Below are positions 17,525-25,324 of a stretch of 64,000 nucleotides of DNA, piece by piece. The stretch's first letter is position 1, and each line of letters begins with the position of its first letter. The translations under genes were made by a program, and so were the position numbers. Under the pieces are notes generated by a model. The model was not told where the DNA came from and made no database searches. It saw nothing but the letters and a program-made list of their open reading frames with translations. Source of the stretch: Bin127 sp965221625 (GTDB lineage: Bacteria; Chloroflexota; Dehalococcoidia; Lucifugimonadales; Lucifugimonadaceae); NCBI GenBank assembly GCA_965221625.1, contig OZ244903.1:1364001-1428000 (forward strand), written 5' to 3'.

Positions 17525-18994
17525 TTGAAACGCGGGTTGTTTGGAATCCTAACGGGGATCGTGTTTGTCTCGATTTTAGTTACGTCTTCAGGTAGTGCTG
17601 TTGATGCTCAAACCTCGTCGTTTCAACTGTCGCTGCGTAATCTGACTACACATCAACCGATAACGCCGGCGATTATCGTGGTTCACGACGAAGACGCAGT
17701 GGTACTGCCTTCCAGTGCTGAGCGTCTTGAAGGTTTGGAAGAGTTGGCGGAATCTGGAGCCAACGCCGTGTTGATCGAATCGCTGAAGCAGCGTACTGGC
17801 GTCAAAGAGGTGTTTCGTTTCGGTGGTATTACGGCCCCTGGCTCAGTGCAGACGCTGCACCGGGTAGAAGCTGCGACAGGAGATCACGTCACGGTAATTG
17901 GTTCGCTGGCATGCACCAACGATGCGATAGTCGTTGGCACCTTGCAGGTGTCTGGCGGCAACGAGCCTGCATTCGGTTCCGGCTACGTTTTGGACGCCGG
18001 CACCGAAGCAAACGATGAGTCGCGGGCAACCGTGCCTTGTTTCGACGGTGGCGAAGGCGCATCCGAGCTTGACACGATGGACGGCGAGGGCATAATCTCG
18101 CCGCACCCAGGAATCAGGGGCGACGCAGATTTGGGTGAACCTTACGGATGGGGGCCTACGGTGATGAACATAATCCTCGACAAGAGAGGCGGCATACCGC
18201 GTGGTCGTTTTGAGGTTGGGTTCACGATCTCCAACGAAACACGAGCGCAACCTTTGACGCCTCCGGTTGTCGTTGTACATGATCCAAACGTAGATATTCT
18301 TGACTACACCCGACCGGTCGAGTTGCGGGGTATCGGCCGTCTGTCAGAAGGCGGCGATGGCGACGAATTGATCGCAACGCTGTCGACGACTCGAGGGATA
18401 GTTTCAGCAGGATATGCTGGTGCTCGAGCACCGATAGAGCCCGGACGAAGTTACAGCAATAACGTGCAAGCGTACGTCGGAACCGCCATCACGGTGGTTG
18501 GGATGTTGGCTTGCACGAACGATGGATACATCGTCGCAACCGCACAAGTTGCTGGTTCGACAATCAAGGTGAACGAAACCTCAGGCCAAGCAAAGGTCTT
18601 CGACTCGGGCGCAGAAAACAACGATGAGACTTCGGCGACGGTACCATGCCTTGGCGGCGATTCTGCTGCGTTCTCCGACGGGCCAGGAGAGAACGGTAGA
18701 AGAGAACATCCGGGCATTGAAGGTTCCGCAGATCTGGACGCCGCACAGTATGCGTGGATTGAAGGCGCTGTGGCGTCAGTTCGGATCCATTCGCCGGTGC
18801 AGGTCGTTGATGAACCCGATCCTGTACCAACAGTTTCCCCGGAACCCACGCAACCTCCTGAGGAGGAGTTGCCTGACACTGGAGGTTACGTATTGCCGCG
18901 AGTCTCCCTGATCGGTCTTGCACTGCTCGGCACGTTAGTGATGGCAGGCAGCGTAGTGACGTTCGCTATGACGCGTCGACGGAGCGTTAGCTAG
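17525..18994 (+). CDS. secreted tandem spondin-domain protein with LPDTG sorting signal
   Basis: A 489-residue exported protein. A signal peptide (KRG charge, hydrophobic core, likely cut after VDA) precedes two homologous spondin_N-type domains, roughly 30-215 and 225-410. Both carry an LACTND segment, an NDExxATVPC segment and an HPGIxGxADL segment; the paired cysteines suggest one disulfide per domain. A Pro/Glu-rich stalk leads to LPDTG at 449-453, a hydrophobic helix and an RRR tail, which is the complete LPXTG wall-sorting layout. Attachment by a sortase is inferred; no sortase is in the window. Function is probably surface adhesion or ligand binding. Confidence 0.78.
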   Translation: MKRGLFGILTGIVFVSILVTSSGSAVDAQTSSFQLSLRNLTTHQPITPAIIVVHDEDAVVLPSSAERLEGLEELAESGANAVLIESLKQRTGVKEVFRFGGITAPGSVQTLHRVEAATGDHVTVIGSLACTNDAIVVGTLQVSGGNEPAFGSGYVLDAGTEANDESRATVPCFDGGEGASELDTMDGEGIISPHPGIRGDADLGEPYGWGPTVMNIILDKRGGIPRGRFEVGFTISNETRAQPLTPPVVVVHDPNVDILDYTRPVELRGIGRLSEGGDGDELIATLSTTRGIVSAGYAGARAPIEPGRSYSNNVQAYVGTAITVVGMLACTNDGYIVATAQVAGSTIKVNETSGQAKVFDSGAENNDETSATVPCLGGDSAAFSDGPGENGRREHPGIEGSADLDAAQYAWIEGAVASVRIHSPVQVVDEPDPVPTVSPEPTQPPEEELPDTGGYVLPRVSLIGLALLGTLVMAGSVVTFAMTRRRSVS

Positions 18995-19030
18995 ACCTAC
19001 CTCTAGACACAGTCTCAAGGGCTTCGGCGG

Positions 19031-19609
19031 CTAATCGGTTGCTTCGCCTCTCAGGAACCAATCTACCGCAGTGGCGAAGTCTTGTGGGCACGATTCGGGC
19101 GCATTGTCGGCACAGTTCTCGAGCTCCACTAATCGACACTTCTCTCCGATCTTGGACCGTGCGACGACTGCTGACTGATGATCAGCAACCGCTGACTGAC
19201 GGCCCCGAAGTAGTAGAACGGATCCTGCGAACGTAGTCGGCGGCAGGATCTGGTCATCAATCAACCCGAAGTCGACAAGGACTAACGACCGGACTCCGCC
19301 TTTGGCGAGGTTGGCGGCGTTAAGTGCGACCAAACCAGGCTGCTGGCCGAGCGAGATCAATGTGCAGGGTTCACCAACGGCCCAGATGGTTTGAGCGATG
19401 GTATACGGCGTCAGTTCCCACACGGCATTCACTTCACCTGATTTGCCGGCGATTTCAGCGAATGCAACCCACTTCGTGGCATCGGCAGCATCCGACAAGA
19501 GAATTATTGGAGCGTTCGGCGGATTGCCATTGGAATCTTCGGGTTGCCACTGTTTGGCATCCACGGTCGCTTCAGTCACGAGGGTGATTTTCGAAGTGTC
19601 GGGAATCAT
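19031..19609 (-). CDS. degenerate alpha/beta-hydrolase-fold protein
   Basis: A 192-residue protein whose second half resembles an alpha/beta hydrolase. A strand-turn-helix (LISLGQQPGLVALNAANLA) stands where the nucleophile elbow GxSxG should be, then LVLVDFG, then a C-terminal VLLLRGRQS strand and DFATAVDWFL helix. The nucleophile Ser and catalytic His are not evident (the GH motif position reads CADNAPE), and the protein is shorter than the usual 250-300 residues. It may be a non-catalytic homologue or a decaying gene. It stands alone between two plus-strand transcription units. Homology is judged by eye. Confidence 0.5.
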   Translation of the reverse strand: MIPDTSKITLVTEATVDAKQWQPEDSNGNPPNAPIILLSDAADATKWVAFAEIAGKSGEVNAVWELTPYTIAQTIWAVGEPCTLISLGQQPGLVALNAANLAKGGVRSLVLVDFGLIDDQILPPTTFAGSVLLLRGRQSAVADHQSAVVARSKIGEKCRLVELENCADNAPESCPQDFATAVDWFLRGEATD

Positions 19610-19764
19610 TTCACCTAATTGATGCTTCGCAAGGTCTATGTAGGTTTTCGGATTTCGGTCGTGCGAGTCAGGTCGCGTGAAACCTGCGAATCAACGTTAA
19701 AATACATAATCGAATTCGCTGCACAAAGGAGCAGTGCTGGCGTGTTCTCGGAGTTGACCGATTT

Positions 19765-19769
19765 GGAGG
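19765..19769 (+). promoter_or_regulatory. ribosome binding site deciding the SelA-like start
   Basis: GGAGG sits six bases before the ATG at 19776 and immediately abuts an alternative in-frame TTG at 19770. The ATG is therefore the usable start. Confidence 0.65.
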
Positions 19770-19775
19770 TTGAAC

Positions 19776-20924
19776 ATGGTTACATCTGAATGGGGAACCA
19801 TCTACAAGGAGTTGGGAGCCCAACCGGTGATCAACGCCACGGGGAGTGTAACGTTGCTTGGCGGCTCGACTCCCGTGCAGGAAGTCAAGGAGGCGATGGA
19901 GCGCGCAGACAGTGCATTTATCCCGTTGATCGAGCTCGAACAATCGGCCGGGGCTGAGATCGCGCGCTTGGCGAACGTGCCGGCGGCGTACATAACGTCA
20001 GGTGCAGGCTCCGCGCTCACACTTGCGGCGGCGGCGTACATGGCTGGCGGTGATGACGACCTCATCCAGCAGTTGCCTGATACGACCGGTCTCAAAGACG
20101 AAATCGTCATTCAAAACCGAGAGCGGTACTGGTATGACCGCTGCTTGGAGTTTTCGGGCGCGAAGCTAGTAGACGCTGGCGATGAAAATGGCACCACCGA
20201 GGATGACATCAGAGCTGCGATAACCGAAAAGACTTGCGCCGTCCACGTTCCCGTCGTCGAGCAAGCACCGAAAGATCCAAATGTCGTACCGCTTGAGAAG
20301 GTAATTGAAATCGGCAAGGAAGCGGGGGTCTACGTTTCGGTAGATGCAGCGGGGCAGATTTTCCCGCTTGAGAACTTCGGCAAGTATGTCCGCATGGGTG
20401 CCGACTTCCAGTGCATCGCAGCGAAGTACATGGGCGCACCGCATTCGACTGGTTTAGCCCTTGGGACCGAGGAAATCATAGACGCCATTAGCCGCCACTC
20501 ATTCGTCGGTTACGAGTCTCGAAGGATTCGCGGTTTGGGCCGTCCGCACAAGGTGGATCGTCAGGAGATGATGGGATGTGTAGCTGCGGTTCAACGTTGG
20601 TTCCGCTTGGATCACGAGACGCGCTTGGCTGCGGCTGAGACCGAGAGCATGCAGATCATCAAACCGTTGCAAGGTATCCCAGGCGTGAGGGCAACGCTAA
20701 TCGACAACATTATTGCGCATCAACCGTTCGGTGTGACGGTTGACCTCGATGCCGACGTTGTCGGTTTCGATAACGAGGAACTCGTCGTCCGCCTCAAGGA
20801 CATGGATCCGCCGGTTTGGACTCGGACGAGTGATAATGCGCCGATCATGATTCACGTCTTCGGATTGAATCCCGGTGAGGCGAGTTTGGTGGGAGAGTCG
20901 ATTGCGAGAGCGGTACGGGGCTGA
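19776..20924 (+). CDS. PLP-dependent SelA-like enzyme (fold type I)
   Basis: A 382-residue protein of the SelA / D-glucosaminate-6-phosphate ammonia-lyase-like group. An N-terminal PVINATGSVTLLGG segment is typical, a YITSGAGSALTLAAAAY segment forms the phosphate-binding start, VSVDAAGQI contains the PLP-stacking Asp, and CIAAKYMGAP carries the candidate Schiff-base lysine. No tRNA-binding extension of true SelA is apparent, so an amino-sugar acid or amino acid lyase/racemase is more likely than selenocysteine synthesis. It is a single-gene unit closed by a strong terminator. Confidence 0.78.
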   Translation: MVTSEWGTIYKELGAQPVINATGSVTLLGGSTPVQEVKEAMERADSAFIPLIELEQSAGAEIARLANVPAAYITSGAGSALTLAAAAYMAGGDDDLIQQLPDTTGLKDEIVIQNRERYWYDRCLEFSGAKLVDAGDENGTTEDDIRAAITEKTCAVHVPVVEQAPKDPNVVPLEKVIEIGKEAGVYVSVDAAGQIFPLENFGKYVRMGADFQCIAAKYMGAPHSTGLALGTEEIIDAISRHSFVGYESRRIRGLGRPHKVDRQEMMGCVAAVQRWFRLDHETRLAAAETESMQIIKPLQGIPGVRATLIDNIIAHQPFGVTVDLDADVVGFDNEELVVRLKDMDPPVWTRTSDNAPIMIHVFGLNPGEASLVGESIARAVRG

Positions 20925-20964
20925 TTAGAAGAACGACCTTCAACACAGCTGCGAACGACCGAGT

Positions 20965-21006
20965 GCCGACGGGGCGATTCTGCGCCCCGTCGGCGCGCTG
21001 TTTTTT
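20965..21006 (+). terminator. Rho-independent terminator
   Basis: A perfect 12-bp GC-rich stem (GCCGACGGGGCG pairing with CGCCCCGTCGGC) around a six-base loop is followed by GCGCTG and six T residues. It lies 40 bases after the SelA-like gene and is the only textbook intrinsic terminator I found in the window. Confidence 0.9.
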
Positions 21007-21046
21007 GACGTGATCGACACAAATAGTTGGGTGCGGAGACCGATCT

Positions 21047-21922
21047 ATGGGAGCGATTCAAACAGTTGCGATACTGAGCCCTGGGGACATGGGTTCGAAC
21101 GTCGGCAGAGCATTGCGCGACGGCGGGTTCGACGTCATCACCTGCTTGAGCAACCGCAGCGCGCGTACGCGTGAGCTAAGTGAAATCGCAGGCATTGTCA
21201 ACGTGCCCAACTTCGTCGAGATGGTCGACCGGGCCGACATCGTGCTGTCGGTATTGGTGCCGGAACGCGCAGTTGAGGTTGCAGGACAAGTCGCCGACGT
21301 CATCGCTAAGTCGAGCAAACCTTTGCCGTTTGCGGATTGCAACCCCGTAGCACCAGCCGTCGCGCTCCAGATGGCCCAAATTGTCGAAGATGCAGGTGGG
21401 AAGTTCATCGATGCCGGTATCATCGGCAGCCCACCGGGGCGTGGTGAAGCACCGCGCTTCTACGCATCAGGACCGCACGAGGCCATATTGCATCAACTGG
21501 ACGGCCGAGGCATTGCGGTGCCGATGATGGGTGGCGACGTGGGCCGCGCTTCTGCAATCAAGATGTGCTACGCGTCTCTAAGTAAAGGTGCAGCTGCACT
21601 CCAGGCGTCCGCATTGATCGCGGCGATGAATCTCGGAATCTGGGACGAGTTCATCAACGAGATGGAAGCTAGCCAAACCGGTGTCCTCAACGCGATGCAG
21701 AGTGTCAATGGGCTAGGCGCGAAGGCGTTCCGATGGATCGATGAAATGGAGCAGATATCGGCGACCTTTGGTGCCGCGGGTGCAACGCCGTACATGCACA
21801 AGGGAGCGGCCGATGTGTTTCGGAGAGTTACCGCTTCAGCGATCGGCAACGAAAGACCTGAAACGATCGACAGAAGACGTGGTCTAAAGGAGACCGTCGA
21901 GTTGCTCGCTGCGCAATCTTAG
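21047..21922 (+). CDS. NAD(P)-dependent beta-hydroxyacid dehydrogenase-like protein
   Basis: A 291-residue two-domain protein. The N-terminal Rossmann motif SPGDMGSNVGRAL is a variant of the usual GxGxMG of the 6-phosphogluconate/3-hydroxyisobutyrate dehydrogenase family. A DCNPVAP segment replaces the common substrate-binding DAPVSG neighbourhood, followed by DAGIIGSPPGRG. The C-terminal helical half (IKMCYASLSKGAAAL onward) fits the DUF1932-type subgroup, including the lysine at the catalytic position. GGAG nine bases before the ATG supports the start. Its stop overlaps the convergent Mrp gene by four bases. The substrate is unknown. Confidence 0.8.
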   Translation: MGAIQTVAILSPGDMGSNVGRALRDGGFDVITCLSNRSARTRELSEIAGIVNVPNFVEMVDRADIVLSVLVPERAVEVAGQVADVIAKSSKPLPFADCNPVAPAVALQMAQIVEDAGGKFIDAGIIGSPPGRGEAPRFYASGPHEAILHQLDGRGIAVPMMGGDVGRASAIKMCYASLSKGAAALQASALIAAMNLGIWDEFINEMEASQTGVLNAMQSVNGLGAKAFRWIDEMEQISATFGAAGATPYMHKGAADVFRRVTASAIGNERPETIDRRRGLKETVELLAAQS

Positions 21923-22734
21923 GTCGGCACGTCGACGAGTTGACGCGTTACCCCGGTTGCGATGGCGTCGAACTCATTGGCGATATCCTGATTCGCCAAT
22001 ACGGGCGGTCGCTCCGAATCTAGGAAATGCTGGTTCAGCGAGACTGCTCCCAAGAAGGGAATGCCCATCTCGTAAGCCATTTCCTCGGCATTTCCCTGTC
22101 CAAACATCCCGCCGGACATGTTTTCCACGACTCCGAGGACGTCGAGGTTCATCTTGCGGATCATGTTTATCGACCGCTTGGCATCCAGTGTCGCCAACTC
22201 CTGTGGCGTGCTGACGATCACGAATCCATCTAGATTCAAGGTCTGCATCACCGTCAGCGGTGCGTCGGAAGTGCCGGGAGGCAGGTCAACGACCATGTAG
22301 TCAGGTTCGCCCCAATCGGTCATCTGGAGGAACTGGTTGATGGCGTTGTGGATCATCGGCCCTCGCCAGATGATTGCTTCTTCCTCGTTCTGCTGGAAGA
22401 ATGCCATCGACATGACGTTGACGCCAAACCGGGAAGAAGGGATCATCTTGCCTTCGCGTTCCACCGGTCCATCGGAGATGCTGAGCACGCGAGTAACGTT
22501 AGGGCAGTCGATGTCGCAATCGAAAAGTGCGACTTTTTTCCCTTGGCGGGCAAGGGTTACCGCCAGATTCACCGCGACGGTGGTTTTGCCGACGCCACCT
22601 TTGCCGCTGTAGACGCCGATGCGCTTGCCGATCGACTTCAGCGAATCGGAGATGCGTTTGCGCTCCTGGAACTGGCGTCTTGCCTGCGCAATTCGGGCTT
22701 CCTCGGCCGGCGTAGTCTTGCGCGGTGTGGTCAA
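21919..22734 (-). CDS. Mrp/NBP35-family P-loop ATPase lacking the CxxC motif
   Basis: A 271-residue ATPase with the deviant Walker A YSGKGGVGKTT near residues 43-53, FDCDIDCPNV, WRGPMI and VVDLPPGTSD, all diagnostic of Mrp/ApbC iron-sulfur carriers. Where Mrp proteins have the cluster-binding CPxC after ENMS, this one reads ENMSGGMFGQG with no cysteines, so cluster carriage in the usual way is doubtful. The N-terminal MIP18 domain of many Mrp proteins is absent but is encoded by the gene immediately upstream. The apparent start is TTG without a clear ribosome site. It may act as the ATPase half of a split assembly factor. Confidence 0.82.
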   Translation of the reverse strand: MTTPRKTTPAEEARIAQARRQFQERKRISDSLKSIGKRIGVYSGKGGVGKTTVAVNLAVTLARQGKKVALFDCDIDCPNVTRVLSISDGPVEREGKMIPSSRFGVNVMSMAFFQQNEEEAIIWRGPMIHNAINQFLQMTDWGEPDYMVVDLPPGTSDAPLTVMQTLNLDGFVIVSTPQELATLDAKRSINMIRKMNLDVLGVVENMSGGMFGQGNAEEMAYEMGIPFLGAVSLNQHFLDSERPPVLANQDIANEFDAIATGVTRQLVDVPT

Positions 22735-22774
22735 ATCGGACGCGTGAGATAAGCGTGAGGGAGAGTTTGCTCGA

Positions 22775-23092
22775 TCAGTCGATGCCGAGAAGCCGTTTGC
22801 CGTCTTCGGTGATCATGTCAGGATTCCACGGCGGGTCGAACACAAGATCAACCTCGACGTCTTCTACGTGTTCCAACTCTGCGATGCGCCATTCCGCTTG
22901 TTGGGCAATGTAAGGACCCATGCCGCAACCTTGTGCCGTCAGCGTCATCTCGACGAATACTTCGTTGTCCTCAACATCGATGTCGTAAATGAGGCCGAGG
23001 TCCACGACGTTGACGGGGATTTCCGGGTCATAGACGTCTTTCAATGCTTCGTAGACTTGGTCTCGGGTGACGGCGTTTGCGGTTTCTGCCAT
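22775..23092 (-). CDS. MIP18/DUF59 metal-sulfur cluster assembly protein
   Basis: A 105-residue single-domain protein of the SufT/PaaD/MIP18 family. DPEIPVNVVDLGLIY is the hallmark N-terminal segment, TLTAQGCGMG holds the conserved reactive cysteine, and VFDPPW is the C-terminal signature. GGAGG eight bases before the ATG marks a strong start. It lies 40 bases before the Mrp-type ATPase on the same strand. The pair therefore looks like a two-gene version of the MIP18-Mrp fusion and probably serves maturation of iron-sulfur proteins. Confidence 0.88.
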   Translation of the reverse strand: MAETANAVTRDQVYEALKDVYDPEIPVNVVDLGLIYDIDVEDNEVFVEMTLTAQGCGMGPYIAQQAEWRIAELEHVEDVEVDLVFDPPWNPDMITEDGKRLLGID

Positions 23093-23220
23093 GGGTTTGA
23101 CCTCCGCTTACATCAGATTAGGACGCATAAATTGGCTAATTTGAGTTTATCAAACGACCGAATCTAGGTTGTTCTGGTCCAGTCGTTTACTACGAATGAT
23201 GAAAGTGCGCATCTCTCGTG

Positions 23221-23736
23221 CTACTCTCGCACCATCGCGTACATCCACTGATCGATCGTCTGCCCGTCTTTCGTGACGCTCCTGCGTAGGCGACCCTCAA
23301 GCTGAAATCCAGCTTTCTCCAACACCCGTGCCGACGCCGGATTCCATTCGTACACGTTGGCATATAACCGGGCGATGTCGAAGTTGGAGAACGCATACTC
23401 AGTGATTGCTCGCAAGGCATTGGTCGTGATGCCGCGCTTCCAGAAGGGCTCGCTCAACCAATATCCCACCGCCGCTGATCGACTTCGGACGCCGCTCTGC
23501 AACTCCAACCCAATTGCGCCGATAACTTCTACGTCCGAAGCGATTGCAAAGGCGGTTTGCGGTTGCTGGTCCGATGCATATCGAATCCAAGCTTCGGCAT
23601 CTTCGATTGAATAGGGATGTGGAAAACGGTGGGATAGGTTGCGCCAAATCTTGCGATTGTTGGCATGCTTCGCTAAAGCCGGTGCGTCGTCAGGACGGAA
23701 AGTCCGCACTTGCCATTCGCCGAACTGAATCCGCAT
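23221..23736 (-). CDS. GNAT-family N-acetyltransferase (RimJ/RimL-like)
   Basis: A 171-residue acetyltransferase. VGYWLSEPFWKRGITTNAL contains the acetyl-CoA pyrophosphate loop (R/K-x-G), followed by the typical LYANVYEWNPASARVLEKAGF helix-strand and a GRLRRSV ending. This order matches ribosomal-protein or small-molecule N-acetyltransferases of the RimJ type. It is the first complete gene on its side of a 130-base spacer from the MIP18 gene. The acceptor cannot be told from sequence. Confidence 0.85.
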   Translation of the reverse strand: MRIQFGEWQVRTFRPDDAPALAKHANNRKIWRNLSHRFPHPYSIEDAEAWIRYASDQQPQTAFAIASDVEVIGAIGLELQSGVRSRSAAVGYWLSEPFWKRGITTNALRAITEYAFSNFDIARLYANVYEWNPASARVLEKAGFQLEGRLRRSVTKDGQTIDQWMYAMVRE

Positions 23737-23757
23737 TATGGATCTAGGAAGTAAGGC

Positions 23758-23991
23758 TCACCCGCCGCGAGGTGCAGGTTCGTCGCTATGCAATGATCTA
23801 CGTTCAGCGATCACCGCGTTCAACGCGTCCCTAGCGTCCTCGAGTAGTTCGTCGTCGGGCATTTCGTCCAATGTCGCCTCCTCAGCGGCCGATATCCATG
23901 CCCAAATCTCCTCTTGCGTCGACCTCAGCTCCTTCGCACTCAACGTCGAGAAATCTGCGCCTATCGAATCTGGCGGATGAGGCAAGGGCAT
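23758..23991 (-). CDS. small acidic hypothetical protein
   Basis: A 77-residue open frame with acidic, helical composition (EEIWAWISAAEEATLDEMP, then LLEDARDALNAVIAERRS) and a Pro/Gly-rich end. I do not recognise a family. It sits 21 bases upstream of the GNAT gene on the same strand and does not overlap a better frame. The codon pattern looks like real coding sequence, but there is no ribosome site, so it may be spurious. Confidence 0.4.
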   Translation of the reverse strand: MPLPHPPDSIGADFSTLSAKELRSTQEEIWAWISAAEEATLDEMPDDELLEDARDALNAVIAERRSLHSDEPAPRGG

Positions 23992-24049
23992 GATTGAAGA
24001 TCGAATCTTGTTTTGTCGAGGCAGGACCTAGGCGACTCGCGATCAATCC

Positions 24050-25303
24050 CTAAACGAGATTGGCTCGGTCGACTTCAATGCCGTCTTGATAGATCGCTTT
24101 GATCTTCCTCAGACTGTTGAGGTCCTGTGTGGGATCGCCATCGACGATCAAGATGTCAGCCGTCTTGCCGACTTCGATCGTGCCGACGATTTCGTGAACT
24201 TGGCAGGATGCTGCGGAGTCTCGAGTGGCGGACACGATGGCTTCCATGTAGGACGTCCCGGACATGGCGTGCGCTTCGATTTCGGTTTGGAAGTCGCCCA
24301 TCGGATAGTGCGACCAAGCCGAATCTGAGCCAGCGACCATCATCACGCCCGCATCACGCATCCTCGCAACGTGGTCCATGCGAACTTCAGCACCGCGCCG
24401 CAAGTTGTCGATCTCATCCGCGCCGGTCGCAAGATCCGGGTTGTCTTCTAGCATACGAATGCGAGCCACAGATTGACCGAGTGTTGGGTTGACGAAGATT
24501 CCGCGTTCAGCGATCGCATCGGATATGTCGGCGCGGTAGTTGTCGCTGCCGTCGAGATCTTTGTGAACTCCGTGGATTATCGTGTCCACGCCAGCCGCGA
24601 TAGCGTTTTCCATGCCCAACGATCCGACGCAATGAGCTGCGACATGCTTGCCGAACCTGTGGGCCTCGTCGGTTATTGCGGTGAACTCTTCAAGGTTGAA
24701 TGACGGACGATTGGGGAAGCTGGTTCGCGTGCTCCCTCCAGTGGCGGTTACTTTGATGAAGTCGGCACCTTCCTTGATGAGTTGGCGAACGGCAACCCGA
24801 CACTCGTTGGTGCCCGTAGCTTGGACTCCAAAGTAGCTCAAATGACCGCCGATGATGGCGATTGGTCGTCCCGCGAGGATCAATCTCGGTGAGGGCAAGA
24901 TGCCCATTTCGACGGCGTCGCGCAAGTGAAAGGTTGTCCGGTTCTTGGCACCGCAATCTCGCAACGTCGTCACGCCGGAGAAGAGGTGCTTGCGGACGTT
25001 CTGCGCCGACTGCACCGTGAGTACCTCGTCCGGCAACTTGGCTAGGTCATCTCCTGCGCGTCCGTCGCCGATCCCGTTGACGTGAACATGACAGTCGACA
25101 AGCCCGGGCAGAATCGTTGCGTCTCCGTAGTCAATCTCAGTTGCCGGCGCGCCTTCCGGGGCGTGCACCGCTTCCCTCGTACCGACTTGCACAATCACGT
25201 CGTCTCGCAAGAGAATGGCGGCTTGTTCGGCGACGGCACCGCCGTTGCCGTCAATCAGGCGCGCAGCGGCGAGAACCGCAAATTTCGGGTGGGTATCAGA
25301 CAT
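24050..25303 (-). CDS. amidohydrolase-family metal-dependent hydrolase (paralogue 2)
   Basis: A 417-residue amidohydrolase. The HxH metal motif is in LVDCHVHVNG, a candidate metal-bridging lysine is in ADFIKVTATGG, later histidines occur in HVAAHCVGS and DTIIHG, and the catalytic Asp is in GSDSAW. The C-terminal strand motif GKTADILIVDGDP is typical of the imidazolonepropionase/prolidase-like branch. It begins 21 bases after a clearly related paralogue, from which it probably arose by tandem duplication. I use the ATG (MSDTHPK) rather than the GTG one codon earlier. The substrate is unknown. Confidence 0.85.
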   Translation of the reverse strand: MSDTHPKFAVLAAARLIDGNGGAVAEQAAILLRDDVIVQVGTREAVHAPEGAPATEIDYGDATILPGLVDCHVHVNGIGDGRAGDDLAKLPDEVLTVQSAQNVRKHLFSGVTTLRDCGAKNRTTFHLRDAVEMGILPSPRLILAGRPIAIIGGHLSYFGVQATGTNECRVAVRQLIKEGADFIKVTATGGSTRTSFPNRPSFNLEEFTAITDEAHRFGKHVAAHCVGSLGMENAIAAGVDTIIHGVHKDLDGSDNYRADISDAIAERGIFVNPTLGQSVARIRMLEDNPDLATGADEIDNLRRGAEVRMDHVARMRDAGVMMVAGSDSAWSHYPMGDFQTEIEAHAMSGTSYMEAIVSATRDSAASCQVHEIVGTIEVGKTADILIVDGDPTQDLNSLRKIKAIYQDGIEVDRANLV

Positions 25304-25324
25304 CACACATTCGCAATTTGATGT

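Noticed and set aside
19682..19710. CATAAT as a -10 for the SelA-like gene
   Set aside because: The -35 position reads ACCTGC, a poor match; not enough to annotate a promoter.
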